From the NCBI GenBank assembly GCA_007123575.1, contig SKKV01000170.1:1-10860 (forward strand): 10,860 bases of DNA. The letters run 5' to 3'. Every line of letters begins with the position of its first letter. The stretch's first letter is position 1. The position numbers and the translations under genes were made by a program. Source of the DNA: Wenzhouxiangella sp. (GTDB taxonomy: Bacteria; Pseudomonadota; Gammaproteobacteria; Xanthomonadales; Wenzhouxiangellaceae). The notes below the pieces were generated by a model that made no database searches, was not told the origin of the DNA, and worked only from the letters and a program-made list of their open reading frames with translations. Positions 1 through 6,959 of the stretch are shown piece after piece.

Positions 1-871
1 CGTTCCAGCCGGCGCCGCGGAACACACCCTCCAGCTCCTGGATGATCTTGCCGTTGCCGCGAACCGGGCCGTCGAGGCGCTGCAGGTTGCAATTGACCAC
101 GAACACCAGGTTGTCGAGCTTTTCGCGCCCGGCCAGCGAAATCGCGCCCAGCGATTCCGGCTCGTCGGTTTCGCCGTCGCCCATGAAGCACCAGACCTTG
201 CGCTTGTCGGCCTTGGTCAGCTCGCGGTTGTGGAGGTATTTCAGAAACCGGGCCTGGTAGATCGCCATGATCGGGCCTAAGCCCATGGACACGGTCGGGA
301 TCTGCCAGAACTCCGGCATCAACCAGGGGTGCGGGTAGGAGCTCAAGCCCTCGCCGTCGACTTCCTGGCGGAAGCGATCGAGCTGGTCTTCGGTGATCCG
401 TCCTTCAAGAAAAGCGCGCGCGTAGATACCGGGCGAGGAATGGCCCTGAATGAACATCAGGTCCGAGCCGTCTTCATGGCCCTGACCCTTGAAAAAATGA
501 TTGAAGCCGACATCGTATAGTGTTGCGGCCGAGGCGAAGCTGGCAATATGCCCGCCCAGCTCACCGCCGCGACGGCCGGCGCGAACCACCATCGCCATCG
601 CGTTCCAGCGGATGATCGAACGTATCCGCCGCTCCAGCGCGCCGTCGCCGGGCATGGCCTTCTGCCGATGTGGCGGAATGGTGTTGATGTAGGCGGTGGT
701 CAGATCAAACGGCAGGTGCGCGCCGGAGCGGCGCGCCAGTTCGACCAGGCGCTCGAGAATGAAGTGCGCGCGCTCGGGGCCATCGGCATCGACCACGGCA
801 GCCAGCGACTCCAGCCACTCCTGGGTTTCTTTCGGATCGACATCATCGGGGTGGGGAACTTGTTGAACCAT
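1..871 (-). CDS. aceE: Pyruvate dehydrogenase E1 component, homodimeric type (5' part, runs off window)
   Basis: This is the E1 subunit of the pyruvate dehydrogenase complex, which uses thiamine diphosphate to decarboxylate pyruvate and hand the acetyl group to the E2 lipoyl domains in the cytoplasm. Only the first 290 residues lie in the window; the family is usually near 890. The fragment is collinear with homodimeric AceE: RRGGELGGHIASF near 100-112, IQGHSSPGIYARAF at 141-154, and the thiamine diphosphate/Mg motif beginning GDGETDEPES at 231 and reaching NCN at 260-262, followed by LQRLDGPVRGNGKI. The ATG at 871 has an AGAGGA ribosome binding site a few bases upstream and gives the expected N-terminus. 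No frame damage is visible. The maeB stop lies 173 bp upstream on the same strand, so the two could be cotranscribed, but the gap is long enough for a separate promoter. Confidence 0.97.
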   Translation of the reverse strand, partial: MVQQVPHPDDVDPKETQEWLESLAAVVDADGPERAHFILERLVELARRSGAHLPFDLTTAYINTIPPHRQKAMPGDGALERRIRSIIRWNAMAMVVRAGRRGGELGGHIASFASAATLYDVGFNHFFKGQGHEDGSDLMFIQGHSSPGIYARAFLEGRITEDQLDRFRQEVDGEGLSSYPHPWLMPEFWQIPTVSMGLGPIMAIYQARFLKYLHNRELTKADKRKVWCFMGDGETDEPESLGAISLAGREKLDNLVFVVNCNLQRLDGPVRGNGKIIQELEGVFRGAGWN

Positions 872-910
872 GCCTGTCCTCTGGTGAGCCTGATCGTTAG
901 GTAAGCCCTT

Positions 911-916
911 ATTGTA
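911..916 (-). promoter_or_regulatory. Possible aceE promoter -10 element
   Basis: The minus strand reads TACAAT (5 of 6 to the sigma70 -10 consensus), about 40 nt upstream of the aceE ATG. No acceptable -35 lies 16-18 bp upstream (the 17-bp position reads CAAGCA), so it would need an activator or may be chance. The rest of the 872-1044 gap holds an imperfect inverted repeat just after the maeB stop and nothing else I recognise. Confidence 0.3.
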
Positions 917-1044
917 CCGACTGCGACAACGCATGCTTGCCGCCGCTGCCGGGTGCCTCGCCCCATGGCGTTTTGATCAACTCATTGCAGCAGCGACCTG
1001 CTTGCTTGCCAGTTTTGCAGGGGTTGCCCGCAGCAAAACAATGC

Positions 1045-3354
1045 TCAGTCGAACAGTTCCGCGGTGCCACCGTGCTGGCGCTGATACTGCTGGGCATCGA
1101 CCACGGCAATCGCCGTCATATTCACCACACGGCGCACTGTCGCCGAGGAGGTCAGCACGTGAGCTGGGCGGCCAGCGCCCATCAGCATCGGCCCAATAGT
1201 AACTGCCTTGCCAATCACTCGTGCCATGTTGAAGGCGATATGAGCCGCGTCCTGGTCGGGCATGATCAGCAGGTTGGCCGGGCCTTTCAGCAGCGAATCG
1301 GGGAAGGCTCGCTCGCGTATTGCCGGCATCAGCGCGGCATCAGCGCGCATCTCACCTTCGATTTCCAGGTCGGGATCGCGCTGGCGAATCAGACGGAAGG
1401 CCTGGCGCATCTTCATCGCCTGGGCATCAACGTGACTGCCGAACGATGAGTGTGAAACCAGCGCCACCTTCGGCGTGATACCGAACATGCGCACCCGGTC
1501 GGCCGCCATCAGGGTCAGATCGGCCAACTGCTCGGCGGTCGGGTCTGGATTGACGTGGGTGTCGCAGACAAACAGCGTTTCAGAATCGGTCGCCATGCAC
1601 GATAGCGCACCCAGGGTCTCGCACCCGGGCTGTAGACCCAAAACCTCGGTCACGTATTTCAGCTTCTTGTGGTACTGGCCTACCACGCCGCAGATCAGCG
1701 CGTCGGCTTCCTGCCGGTAAACCATAAGCGCGGCAATCACCGTGTTGCGGGTACGCACGATGGCCTTGGCCGAATCGGGCGTGACGCCGCGCCGGCAGGT
1801 AATGGAATGAAAGGTTTGCCAGTATTCGCGAAAGCGCGGGTCGGACTCGGGGTTGACCAGTTCGAAATCCTTGCCCGGGCGGATTCTCAAGCCCGCCTTC
1901 TCAATCCGCATCTCGACCACCGAAGGCCGACCGATCAGGATCGGCTTGGCCAGGCCATCGTCGCAGATGGTCTGGATGGCGCGCAGTACGACCTCTTCCT
2001 CGCCCTCGGCAAAAACCACCCGCTGCGGGTTTTTTCTGGCCGACTCGAACACCGGTTTCATCACCAGGCCTGAGCGATACACGTACTGGTTCAAGCGCTC
2101 GCGATAAGCTTCGATGTCCGCCATGGGGCGGGTGGCCACCCCGGAGTCCATTGCGGCCTTGGCCACCGCCGGCGCCACCTGCACCAGCAGGCGCGGATCA
2201 AACGGCTGCGGAATCAAGTAGTCGGGGCCAAAGGTCGGCGCCTGACCACCGTAAGCCTGGGCCGACACGTCGGAGGCTTCCATGCGGGCCAGCTCGGCGA
2301 TGGCATGCACGCAGGCCATCTTCATTTCATCGTTGATCGCCGTCGCGCCCACGTCCAGCGCGCCGCGGAATATATAAGGGAAGCACAATACGTTATTGAC
2401 CTGGTTCGGGTAGTCCGAACGGCCGGTCGCGATCAGGGCATCGGGGCGCGCTTCCCGCGCCTCGTCGGGCATGATCTCGGGCACCGGGTTGGCCAGGGCC
2501 AGGATAATGGGCCGGTCGGCCATGGCCTTGACCATCTCCGGCTTCAACACACCGGGCGCGGAAACGCCGAGAAACACATCGGCGCCGCCAATCACTTCAC
2601 CCAGACTGCGCGCGTCGGTGTCGGTGGCGTAGCTGGCCTTGCGCGGGTCCATGTCCGACTCGCGGCCCTGGTAGACCACGCCTTCGCGATCGCAGACAAT
2701 CACGTTCGCGCGCTTCAGGCCCAAGGTCACCAGCAAATCCAAACAGGCCATGCCCGCCGCCCCCGCGCCCGAAGCAACCAGCCGGACCTCTTCGATATTC
2801 TTGTCGGCCAGCTCCAGCGCGTTGATCAGCGCGGCTGCCGTGATGATTGCCGTCCCGTGCTGGTCATCGTGGAAAACCGGGATATTCATCCGATCTTTCA
2901 GCGCGTCTTCAACCTTGAAGCACTCCGGTGCCTTGATGTCTTCCAGGTTAATGCCGCCAAACGTCGGCTCCAGCGAGGCGATGATGTCGATCAGCTTGTC
3001 AGGATCCTTCTCATCGATTTCAATATCAAACACATCGATGCCGGCAAACTTCTTGAACAGAACGCCCTTGCCTTCCATCACCGGCTTGGCCGCCAGCGGC
3101 CCGATATCGCCCAAGCCAAGCACGGCCGTGCCATTGCTGATCACCGCCACAAGGTTGCCGCGCACGGTGAATTCGCGCGAGGTATCGGGATTTTCATGAA
3201 TCGCCTCCGATGCGGCCGCCACCCCAGGCGAGTAAGCCAGGGCCAGATCCTTGGCCGTGGTCAGCGCCTTGGTCGGATAAATCCGAAACTTGCCCGGAAT
3301 CGGCTGGCGATGGTAATCCAGCGCCTGCTCACGGAACTTGTCTTTGTCGGTCAT
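1045..3354 (-). CDS. maeB: NADP-dependent malic enzyme fused to phosphotransacetylase-like domain (MaeB type)
   Basis: The protein is predicted to decarboxylate malate oxidatively to pyruvate, making NADPH, in the cytoplasm. At 769 aa it matches the large bacterial MaeB class (about 760 aa). The malic enzyme half covers roughly residues 1-430: YSPGVAAA from 41, LGLGDIGPLAAKPVMEGK at 79-96, FGGINLEDIKAPECF from 132, FHDDQHGTAI at 161-170, and a Rossmann GAGAAG nucleotide-binding turn at 196-201. Residues from about 435 to the end resemble phosphate acetyl/butyryl transferase. In characterised MaeB proteins this half is regulatory, binding acetyl-CoA, rather than a working transacetylase; here that is inferred from the family. 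The ATG at 3354 gives the usual MaeB N-terminus, though the ribosome binding site is weak. Upstream lie a heptamer repeat array and fba on the same strand; aceE follows. NADP rather than NAD specificity is a family inference. Confidence 0.95.
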   Translation of the reverse strand: MTDKDKFREQALDYHRQPIPGKFRIYPTKALTTAKDLALAYSPGVAAASEAIHENPDTSREFTVRGNLVAVISNGTAVLGLGDIGPLAAKPVMEGKGVLFKKFAGIDVFDIEIDEKDPDKLIDIIASLEPTFGGINLEDIKAPECFKVEDALKDRMNIPVFHDDQHGTAIITAAALINALELADKNIEEVRLVASGAGAAGMACLDLLVTLGLKRANVIVCDREGVVYQGRESDMDPRKASYATDTDARSLGEVIGGADVFLGVSAPGVLKPEMVKAMADRPIILALANPVPEIMPDEAREARPDALIATGRSDYPNQVNNVLCFPYIFRGALDVGATAINDEMKMACVHAIAELARMEASDVSAQAYGGQAPTFGPDYLIPQPFDPRLLVQVAPAVAKAAMDSGVATRPMADIEAYRERLNQYVYRSGLVMKPVFESARKNPQRVVFAEGEEEVVLRAIQTICDDGLAKPILIGRPSVVEMRIEKAGLRIRPGKDFELVNPESDPRFREYWQTFHSITCRRGVTPDSAKAIVRTRNTVIAALMVYRQEADALICGVVGQYHKKLKYVTEVLGLQPGCETLGALSCMATDSETLFVCDTHVNPDPTAEQLADLTLMAADRVRMFGITPKVALVSHSSFGSHVDAQAMKMRQAFRLIRQRDPDLEIEGEMRADAALMPAIRERAFPDSLLKGPANLLIMPDQDAAHIAFNMARVIGKAVTIGPMLMGAGRPAHVLTSSATVRRVVNMTAIAVVDAQQYQRQHGGTAELFD

Positions 3355-3400
3355 GATGGCGTTAGTGCCTGAAAATCTGGCTGGATCTTAGGACGAGGAA

Positions 3401-3490
3401 CAAGGTTCAAGGTTCAAGGTTCAAGGTTCAAGGAAAACCAGCAAGCCTTGCTCCTTGCTCCTTGCTCCTTGCTCCTTGCTCCTTGAACCT
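3401..3490. repeat. Two facing arrays of 7-bp tandem repeats (CAAGGTT x4.7 / CCTTGCT x5.7)
   Basis: Positions 3401-3433 are four perfect CAAGGTT units plus CAAGG. Positions 3446-3485 are five perfect CCTTGCT units plus CCTTG, and then AACCT. CAAGG and CCTTG are reverse complements, so the arrays face each other across a 12-nt gap (3434-3445). Paired in register, 5 of every 7 positions match. The last right-hand unit (CCTTGAACC, 3481-3489) is an exact complement of GGTTCAAGG in the left array, so both arrays seem to derive from one heptamer. On the minus strand the array begins 8 nt after the fba stop and ends 46 nt before the maeB start, so an fba read-through transcript would carry a long interrupted hairpin. 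There is no interspersed unique spacer, so it is not CRISPR. Confidence 0.93.
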
Positions 3491-3498
3491 GCGCAGCG

Positions 3499-4524
3499 CT
3501 AGCCGCGCTCGTCGTCCTGATCCCACTCGCCCAGAGCGGCCATGCCGTTCATGCGGGCGCGGTGGAGCAGAACCTGCTGGGCTTCCGCGCGGTTGCCCTT
3601 CGGGTCTGCTGCCCAGGTTTTGAGGCAAGCCTGCTGCAGGGCACGGCCGTAGGAGAAGCTTAGCGGCCAGGGCAGATCTCCGATCTTGTTCATCGCATCC
3701 AGGTGCGTGGTGGCTTCAACATCACCTTGCCCGCCGGACAGGAACACGATGCCGGCGGTGGCTGCGGGCACGGCATTGAGCAGGCAGTCGACGGTGGCCT
3801 GGGCAACCTCATCAACATCGGCGCGGTCGTCGGCATCGGAACCGGAAATGACCATCGAGGCCTTCAGCACCGTGCCTTCGAGCATCACGTTCTGCTCATA
3901 GAGCTGGGTAAACAGCGCCTTGAGCGTGGCTTCGGTGACATCAAAAGAAGTATCCAGGTCGTGGTCACCGTCCATCAGCACTTCGGGCTCGACGATCGGC
4001 ACAATGCCGGCTTCCTGGCACAGGGCAGCGTAACGGGCCAGGGCGTGGGCATTGGCATCGATGCAGGCGCGCGAGGGAATATCGTCGCCAATCGTAATCA
4101 CCGCACGCCACTTGGCGAACTTGGCCCCCAGCTCGGCATACTCGGCCAGACGCTCGCGCAGGCCGTCCAGACCTTCGGTCACCTTCTCGCCCTCGAAGCC
4201 GGCCAACGGCTTGGCCCCGGTATCGACCTTGATGCCCGGCAGGATGCCGGCCTGCTCCATCAGCTTCACCAGCGGCGTGCCGTCCGGCATTTTCTGGCGA
4301 ATGGTCTCGTCAAACAGAATGGCGCCGGAGATGAACTGGCCCAGGCCTTCGGTCGTCAGCATCATTGAACGGTAGTCAAGCCGATTGGCTTCAGTGCATT
4401 CCACGCCGACGCCGTCGAAGCGCTTCTTGATCGTGCCACTGGATTCATCAATGGCCAGGATTCCCTTACCCGGGGCCACCATGGCCTGGGCGATTTCTAC
4501 AAGCTGTTCGAGTTTGTCGGTCAT
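3499..4524 (-). CDS. fba: Class I fructose-bisphosphate aldolase
   Basis: This enzyme cleaves fructose 1,6-bisphosphate to glyceraldehyde 3-phosphate and dihydroxyacetone phosphate, and catalyses the reverse in gluconeogenesis, through a lysine Schiff base without metal. The frame is open to 4683, but I chose ATG 4524 (341 aa). It gives the family N-terminus MTDKLEQLVEIAQ and has GGAG upstream, while the extra 53 residues look non-coding and cover the promoter. Class I landmarks are ILAIDES (22-28, Asp26), KWR (Lys138), EPEVL (179-183), the Schiff-base Lys221 in EGTVLKASMV, and the phosphate-binding SGGQ (263-266). The segment after the Schiff-base lysine is ASMV rather than the PNMV of animal enzymes. 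The gene lies downstream of vapC with its own probable promoter, and the heptamer array begins 8 nt after its stop. Confidence 0.95.
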   Translation of the reverse strand: MTDKLEQLVEIAQAMVAPGKGILAIDESSGTIKKRFDGVGVECTEANRLDYRSMMLTTEGLGQFISGAILFDETIRQKMPDGTPLVKLMEQAGILPGIKVDTGAKPLAGFEGEKVTEGLDGLRERLAEYAELGAKFAKWRAVITIGDDIPSRACIDANAHALARYAALCQEAGIVPIVEPEVLMDGDHDLDTSFDVTEATLKALFTQLYEQNVMLEGTVLKASMVISGSDADDRADVDEVAQATVDCLLNAVPAATAGIVFLSGGQGDVEATTHLDAMNKIGDLPWPLSFSYGRALQQACLKTWAADPKGNRAEAQQVLLHRARMNGMAALGEWDQDDERG

Positions 4525-4550
4525 GTTCGGCTCCGAGAAGGTCGTTGGAA

Positions 4551-4602
4551 GGCAAAGTACGAAAGTTTGCCTATTGTAGCCAGCCTGAACCGCCAGTTCA
4601 GG
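4551..4602 (-). promoter_or_regulatory. Probable fba promoter with two dyad symmetries
   Basis: The minus strand has TACAAT as -10 at 4573-4578 (5 of 6). At 17 bp the -35 position (4596-4601) reads CTGAAC, a poor match. The -35 lies in a perfect 7-bp inverted repeat, CCTGAAC (4584-4590) and GTTCAGG (4596-4602) around 5 nt. A second inverted repeat, GGCAAA (4551-4556) and TTTGCC (4566-4571), covers the expected transcription start. Weak -35 plus dyads suggests a regulated promoter, but I do not recognise the operator family. The rest of the 4525-4689 gap holds nothing else I can name. Confidence 0.5.
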
Positions 4603-4689
4603 GCTTTCAGGCCGGTTTCTGGCTTCATCCCTGTACCCCAGACATTCTTCCGGCCGAATGGCCCCGCGAATGGCGAACTTCAACCAAGA

Positions 4690-5103
4690 TCAGGCGATCC
4701 AGTCCTCATACAAAAGCCCCGGAACCCGCCCGAACTCGCCTGCATTATTGGTAACCAGTGTGCAGCTAGAAGCGATGGCGTGCCCCGCGATTGCAGTGTC
4801 ATTAGGTCCGATAGGGGTGCCGGCCCGGCCAAGCACCTCCTTGATCGAAACGGTAGCGTCTACCGCTCGCTGATCCCAGGGCAGAATGTCGTCCAGCCGC
4901 TTGACGAATTCATCGACCAGCGCTTTGTGCCGGGGCGAGGCCTTCTTGCCTATCTGTCCGTAGCGCATCTCAGCATAGGTAATGGCGCTGATGACGATTC
5001 GATTGTTCTGCTCTACGGCGGCTGACAAGCGGTTGATGACTGAAGGGGGGCGCTTCCGCATGATGAACGAACAGGTGCACGTATCCAGCATGAAGATCGT
5101 CAC
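4690..5103 (-). CDS. vapC: VapC-family PIN-domain ribonuclease toxin
   Basis: This is the toxin of a type II toxin-antitoxin pair, a Mg-dependent PIN nuclease; characterised VapC proteins cut tRNA or rRNA and stop translation when free of VapB. The 137 aa carry the acidic set: Asp7 in MLDT, Glu45 in YAEMRYG, Asp102 in GPNDTAIAGHA, and TNNAGEF at 118-124, ending in the typical RVPGLLYEDW. I see no missing catalytic residue. The common LDTN motif reads LDTC here, with a second Cys two residues on. The GTG start at 5103 overlaps the vapB stop by 4 bases (GTGA), typical translational coupling; an ATG in frame at 5091 would remove four residues before MLDT and is the alternative. It sits between vapB and fba and shares their strand. 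Confidence 0.93.
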   Translation of the reverse strand: MTIFMLDTCTCSFIMRKRPPSVINRLSAAVEQNNRIVISAITYAEMRYGQIGKKASPRHKALVDEFVKRLDDILPWDQRAVDATVSIKEVLGRAGTPIGPNDTAIAGHAIASSCTLVTNNAGEFGRVPGLLYEDWIA

Positions 5104-5330
5104 AGTCGGAATCGACCCTCATCGTCAACGACCGTCGGGCGCTCTTCGAGGAAACTGTCGTCGGCGTTCGGCAATTCGGAAAAAGAACGCCAGGATGGCC
5201 GCACGGGGCGCAGCGTGATCACGTCTCCCTCGCGCGTAATCTCCAACTCCCCAACCCCTTCGTAGGCCATGTCGGCGGGCAAGCGGACAGCCTGATTCTT
5301 GCCATTTTTGAAGATAGAGACAGTACGCAT
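5100..5330 (-). CDS. vapB: VapB-family AbrB-like antitoxin
   Basis: This is the antitoxin partner of the adjacent VapC. It should bind and block the PIN active site and, as a complex, repress its own promoter. The 76 aa begin MRTVSIFKNGKNQAVRLP, the swapped-hairpin AbrB/MazE DNA-binding fold of VapB/MvpT proteins (residues 1-45, including LEITREGDVITLRPVRP). An acidic, probably flexible C-terminal tail (about 50-76) is the expected toxin-binding part. I chose ATG 5330, with GAGGA at 5340-5344, 9 nt upstream; the in-frame TTG at 5339 lies too close to that site. The stop overlaps vapC by 4 bases. A dedicated promoter with repeated operator boxes lies just upstream. Confidence 0.93.
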   Translation of the reverse strand: MRTVSIFKNGKNQAVRLPADMAYEGVGELEITREGDVITLRPVRPSWRSFSELPNADDSFLEERPTVVDDEGRFRL

Positions 5331-5355
5331 CGAAAACAATCCTCGGCCTGAATGC

Positions 5356-5416
5356 GGCCTATGAAAGGCCTATGCATACTATCAAGCCCGACCCGCATAG
5401 GCAAGGCATATGCGGG
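5356..5416 (-). promoter_or_regulatory. vapBC promoter and operator boxes
   Basis: On the minus strand TTGCCT (5399-5404) and TAGTAT (5376-5381) are 17 bp apart, a good sigma70 promoter. It would start transcription about 39 nt before vapB. Two direct copies of GGCCTATG lie at 5356-5363 and 5367-5374, 11 bp apart. The second forms a perfect 8-bp inverted repeat, GCCTATGC (5368-5375) with GCATAGGC (5395-5402), bracketing the -10 and overlapping the -35. A further dyad, CCCGCATA (5392-5399) with TATGCGGG (5409-5416), lies over the -35. This is the arrangement expected for autoregulation by a VapBC complex. The remaining bases to the pyk stop carry an imperfect hairpin (5416-5441) without a T-run. 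Confidence 0.75.
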
Positions 5417-5440
5417 CCGATTGACGAGACTGTCGTTCGG

Positions 5441-6862
5441 CTAGGCCGTGAGGATTTTCATCGTATTGGTGCCGCCGAGCACGCCGATTTCATCGCCCAT
5501 GGTCATCAACACGCGATCGCCGGCCTGGATCAGGCCTGCCTCCCTGACGTGCTGAACCGCCGCGCGCGCCAGCTTCGGCGCGGCCATCGCTTCGGGGGCA
5601 AAAAACAGCGGTCGAACGTGCTGAAACAGGCGCATTTTTCTGAGCGTGGCGCGGTTCGGGCTTAAACCCACGATTAGCGCCGGTGAGCGCACCCGGCTAA
5701 GCCACTGGGCGGTTGATCCGGACTCGGTCAAGGCAATGATGGCCTGGACCGGTATCTTGTTAGCGGTAATCATCGCCGCCATGGCGATGGCCTGGTCGAT
5801 GCGCTCGGCGCGCACGTTCAGCATTCGCGACGGCACGTGGGCCTGAACGTGGCGCTCGGCCCCTTCGCAGATCCGGGCCATGGCCTCGATCACCCGTGCC
5901 GGATGTCTGCCCACGGCGGTTTCGGCCGACAACATCACCGCATCCGTGCCGTCGATAACCGCGTTAGCCACGTCCAGCACCTCGGCCCGCGTCGGAATGG
6001 GGCTTTCGACCATGGACTGCATCATCTGGGTGGCGGTAATCACCGGCCGGTTCTGGGCCAGCGACATGGAAATGATGCGCTTTTGCAGGCCAGGCAATTC
6101 GGCCTCGCCGATTTCCACGCCGAGATCCCCGCGGGCGACCAGCACGGCATCAGACGCCTCAATCACCGATTCCAGGTTTTCAATTGCCTCGGTGCGCTCA
6201 ATCTTCGACACCAGCGCCGCCGTGCCGCCGGCTTTTTTCAGCAGATGTCGGGCCTGCTCGATATCCTCGGCGCTGCGCGGAAACGACACGGCCAGGTAAT
6301 CCACCTGCCATTCGGCCGCCCGTTCGATATCGGCCGCGTCGGCCTCCGACAGGCCCGGAATAGACAGCCCGCCGCCGCGCAGGTTCAAACCCTTTCGATC
6401 CGACAGATAGCCGGCCGTGAGCACCGTGCAATGAATCTCATCACCGGCCACCTTTTCCACCCGCATTGCCATCAGGCCATCGTCGAGCAAAAGCTCGCTG
6501 CCAGGCCGCACATCCCTGGCCAAGCCGAGGTAGGCCACGCCAACACCGGTGCGATCGCCCGGGGGCGGATTATCGCGCGCATATAATATAAATGACTGAC
6601 CGGGCTCCAGCGCTACCCGCGCCTCGCGGAAACGCTCGATCCGGATTTTCGGCCCAGCCAAGTCACCCAGCACCGCCACGTCGGTGTCCAGCTCCCTGGC
6701 CACTGCCCGCACCATGCGAATGCGACGTGCGTGGGTCTCCGGGTCGCCGTGCGAGAAGTTCACCCGCACCACATCGCAGCCGGCCAGGATCAACTTCTCC
6801 AGCACGTCCGGCTCATCGGTGGCCGGGCCCAGGGTTGCAACGATCTTCGTTCTACGATTCAT
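5441..6862 (-). CDS. pyk: Pyruvate kinase
   Basis: Pyruvate kinase transfers phosphate from phosphoenolpyruvate to ADP, giving pyruvate and ATP, the last step of glycolysis. The 473 aa are the normal bacterial length. Visible landmarks are TKIVATLGPAT (5-15), RVNFSHG (33-39), GDLAGPKIR (66-74), a B-domain from about 80 to 165, the catalytic KIERTEAIEN from Lys220 with Glu222, ARGDLGVE (243-250, metal-binding Asp246), and the signature MVESPIPTRAEVLDVANA from 284 continuing to MLSAETAVG. The C-terminal effector domain follows to the end and is intact. The ATG at 6862 gives the standard MNRRTKIVATLGP start, though no strong ribosome binding site precedes it. Downstream on the same strand come vapBC and then fba, so the toxin-antitoxin pair separates two glycolytic genes. 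I cannot assign the allosteric class (PykA or PykF type) by eye. Confidence 0.97.
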   Translation of the reverse strand: MNRRTKIVATLGPATDEPDVLEKLILAGCDVVRVNFSHGDPETHARRIRMVRAVARELDTDVAVLGDLAGPKIRIERFREARVALEPGQSFILYARDNPPPGDRTGVGVAYLGLARDVRPGSELLLDDGLMAMRVEKVAGDEIHCTVLTAGYLSDRKGLNLRGGGLSIPGLSEADAADIERAAEWQVDYLAVSFPRSAEDIEQARHLLKKAGGTAALVSKIERTEAIENLESVIEASDAVLVARGDLGVEIGEAELPGLQKRIISMSLAQNRPVITATQMMQSMVESPIPTRAEVLDVANAVIDGTDAVMLSAETAVGRHPARVIEAMARICEGAERHVQAHVPSRMLNVRAERIDQAIAMAAMITANKIPVQAIIALTESGSTAQWLSRVRSPALIVGLSPNRATLRKMRLFQHVRPLFFAPEAMAAPKLARAAVQHVREAGLIQAGDRVLMTMGDEIGVLGGTNTMKILTA

Positions 6863-6959
6863 GGCTACAGTTTATACGCCCCAATTGATGCGCAGAGACA
6901 TGACTGCTACCTGATAAAGTGTTAGCCCTCAGCCTGAATCATGGATCGAGAAAACGAGC
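6863..6959. promoter_or_regulatory. Divergent pyk / oxidoreductase intergenic region
   Basis: This 97-bp gap must hold the start signals of both divergent genes. On the minus strand a GTATAAAC box lies only about 8 bp before the pyk ATG, too close for a normal leader. On the plus strand TTGATG (6885-6890) with TACCTG 17 bp further on is a weak promoter candidate. Neither is convincing. Confidence 0.25.

Noticed and set aside
1013..1038. Inverted repeat TTTTGC/GCAAAA just after the maeB stop as a terminator
   Set aside because: The stem is interrupted by unequal internal loops and no T-run follows on the transcribed strand, so it does not meet the usual terminator form.
2305..3372. Long plus-strand open frame (355 codons) opposite maeB
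   Set aside because: It lies wholly antisense to a clear MaeB sequence, has shadow-type composition rich in His, Arg and Gly, and resembles no protein family I know.
3401..3490. CRISPR array
   Set aside because: The units are 7 bp and contiguous with no unique spacers, and no cas gene is nearby.
3428..3628. Small minus-strand frame containing repeated KEQGARS residues
   Set aside because: The repeats are just translated heptamer array, and the rest is fba in another frame.
4584..4602. Cra (FruR) site at fba
   Set aside because: The TGAA and TTCA half-sites are 7 bp apart rather than the 4 bp of the Cra consensus.
4525..4683. N-terminal extension of the aldolase to the ATG at 4683
   Set aside because: The added 53 residues match no aldolase N-terminus, and the region carries a -10 element and dyads; ATG 4524 has its own ribosome binding site.
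5837..6586. Plus-strand open frame of 249 codons opposite pyk
   Set aside because: It is fully antisense to an intact pyruvate kinase and shows no recognisable domain.
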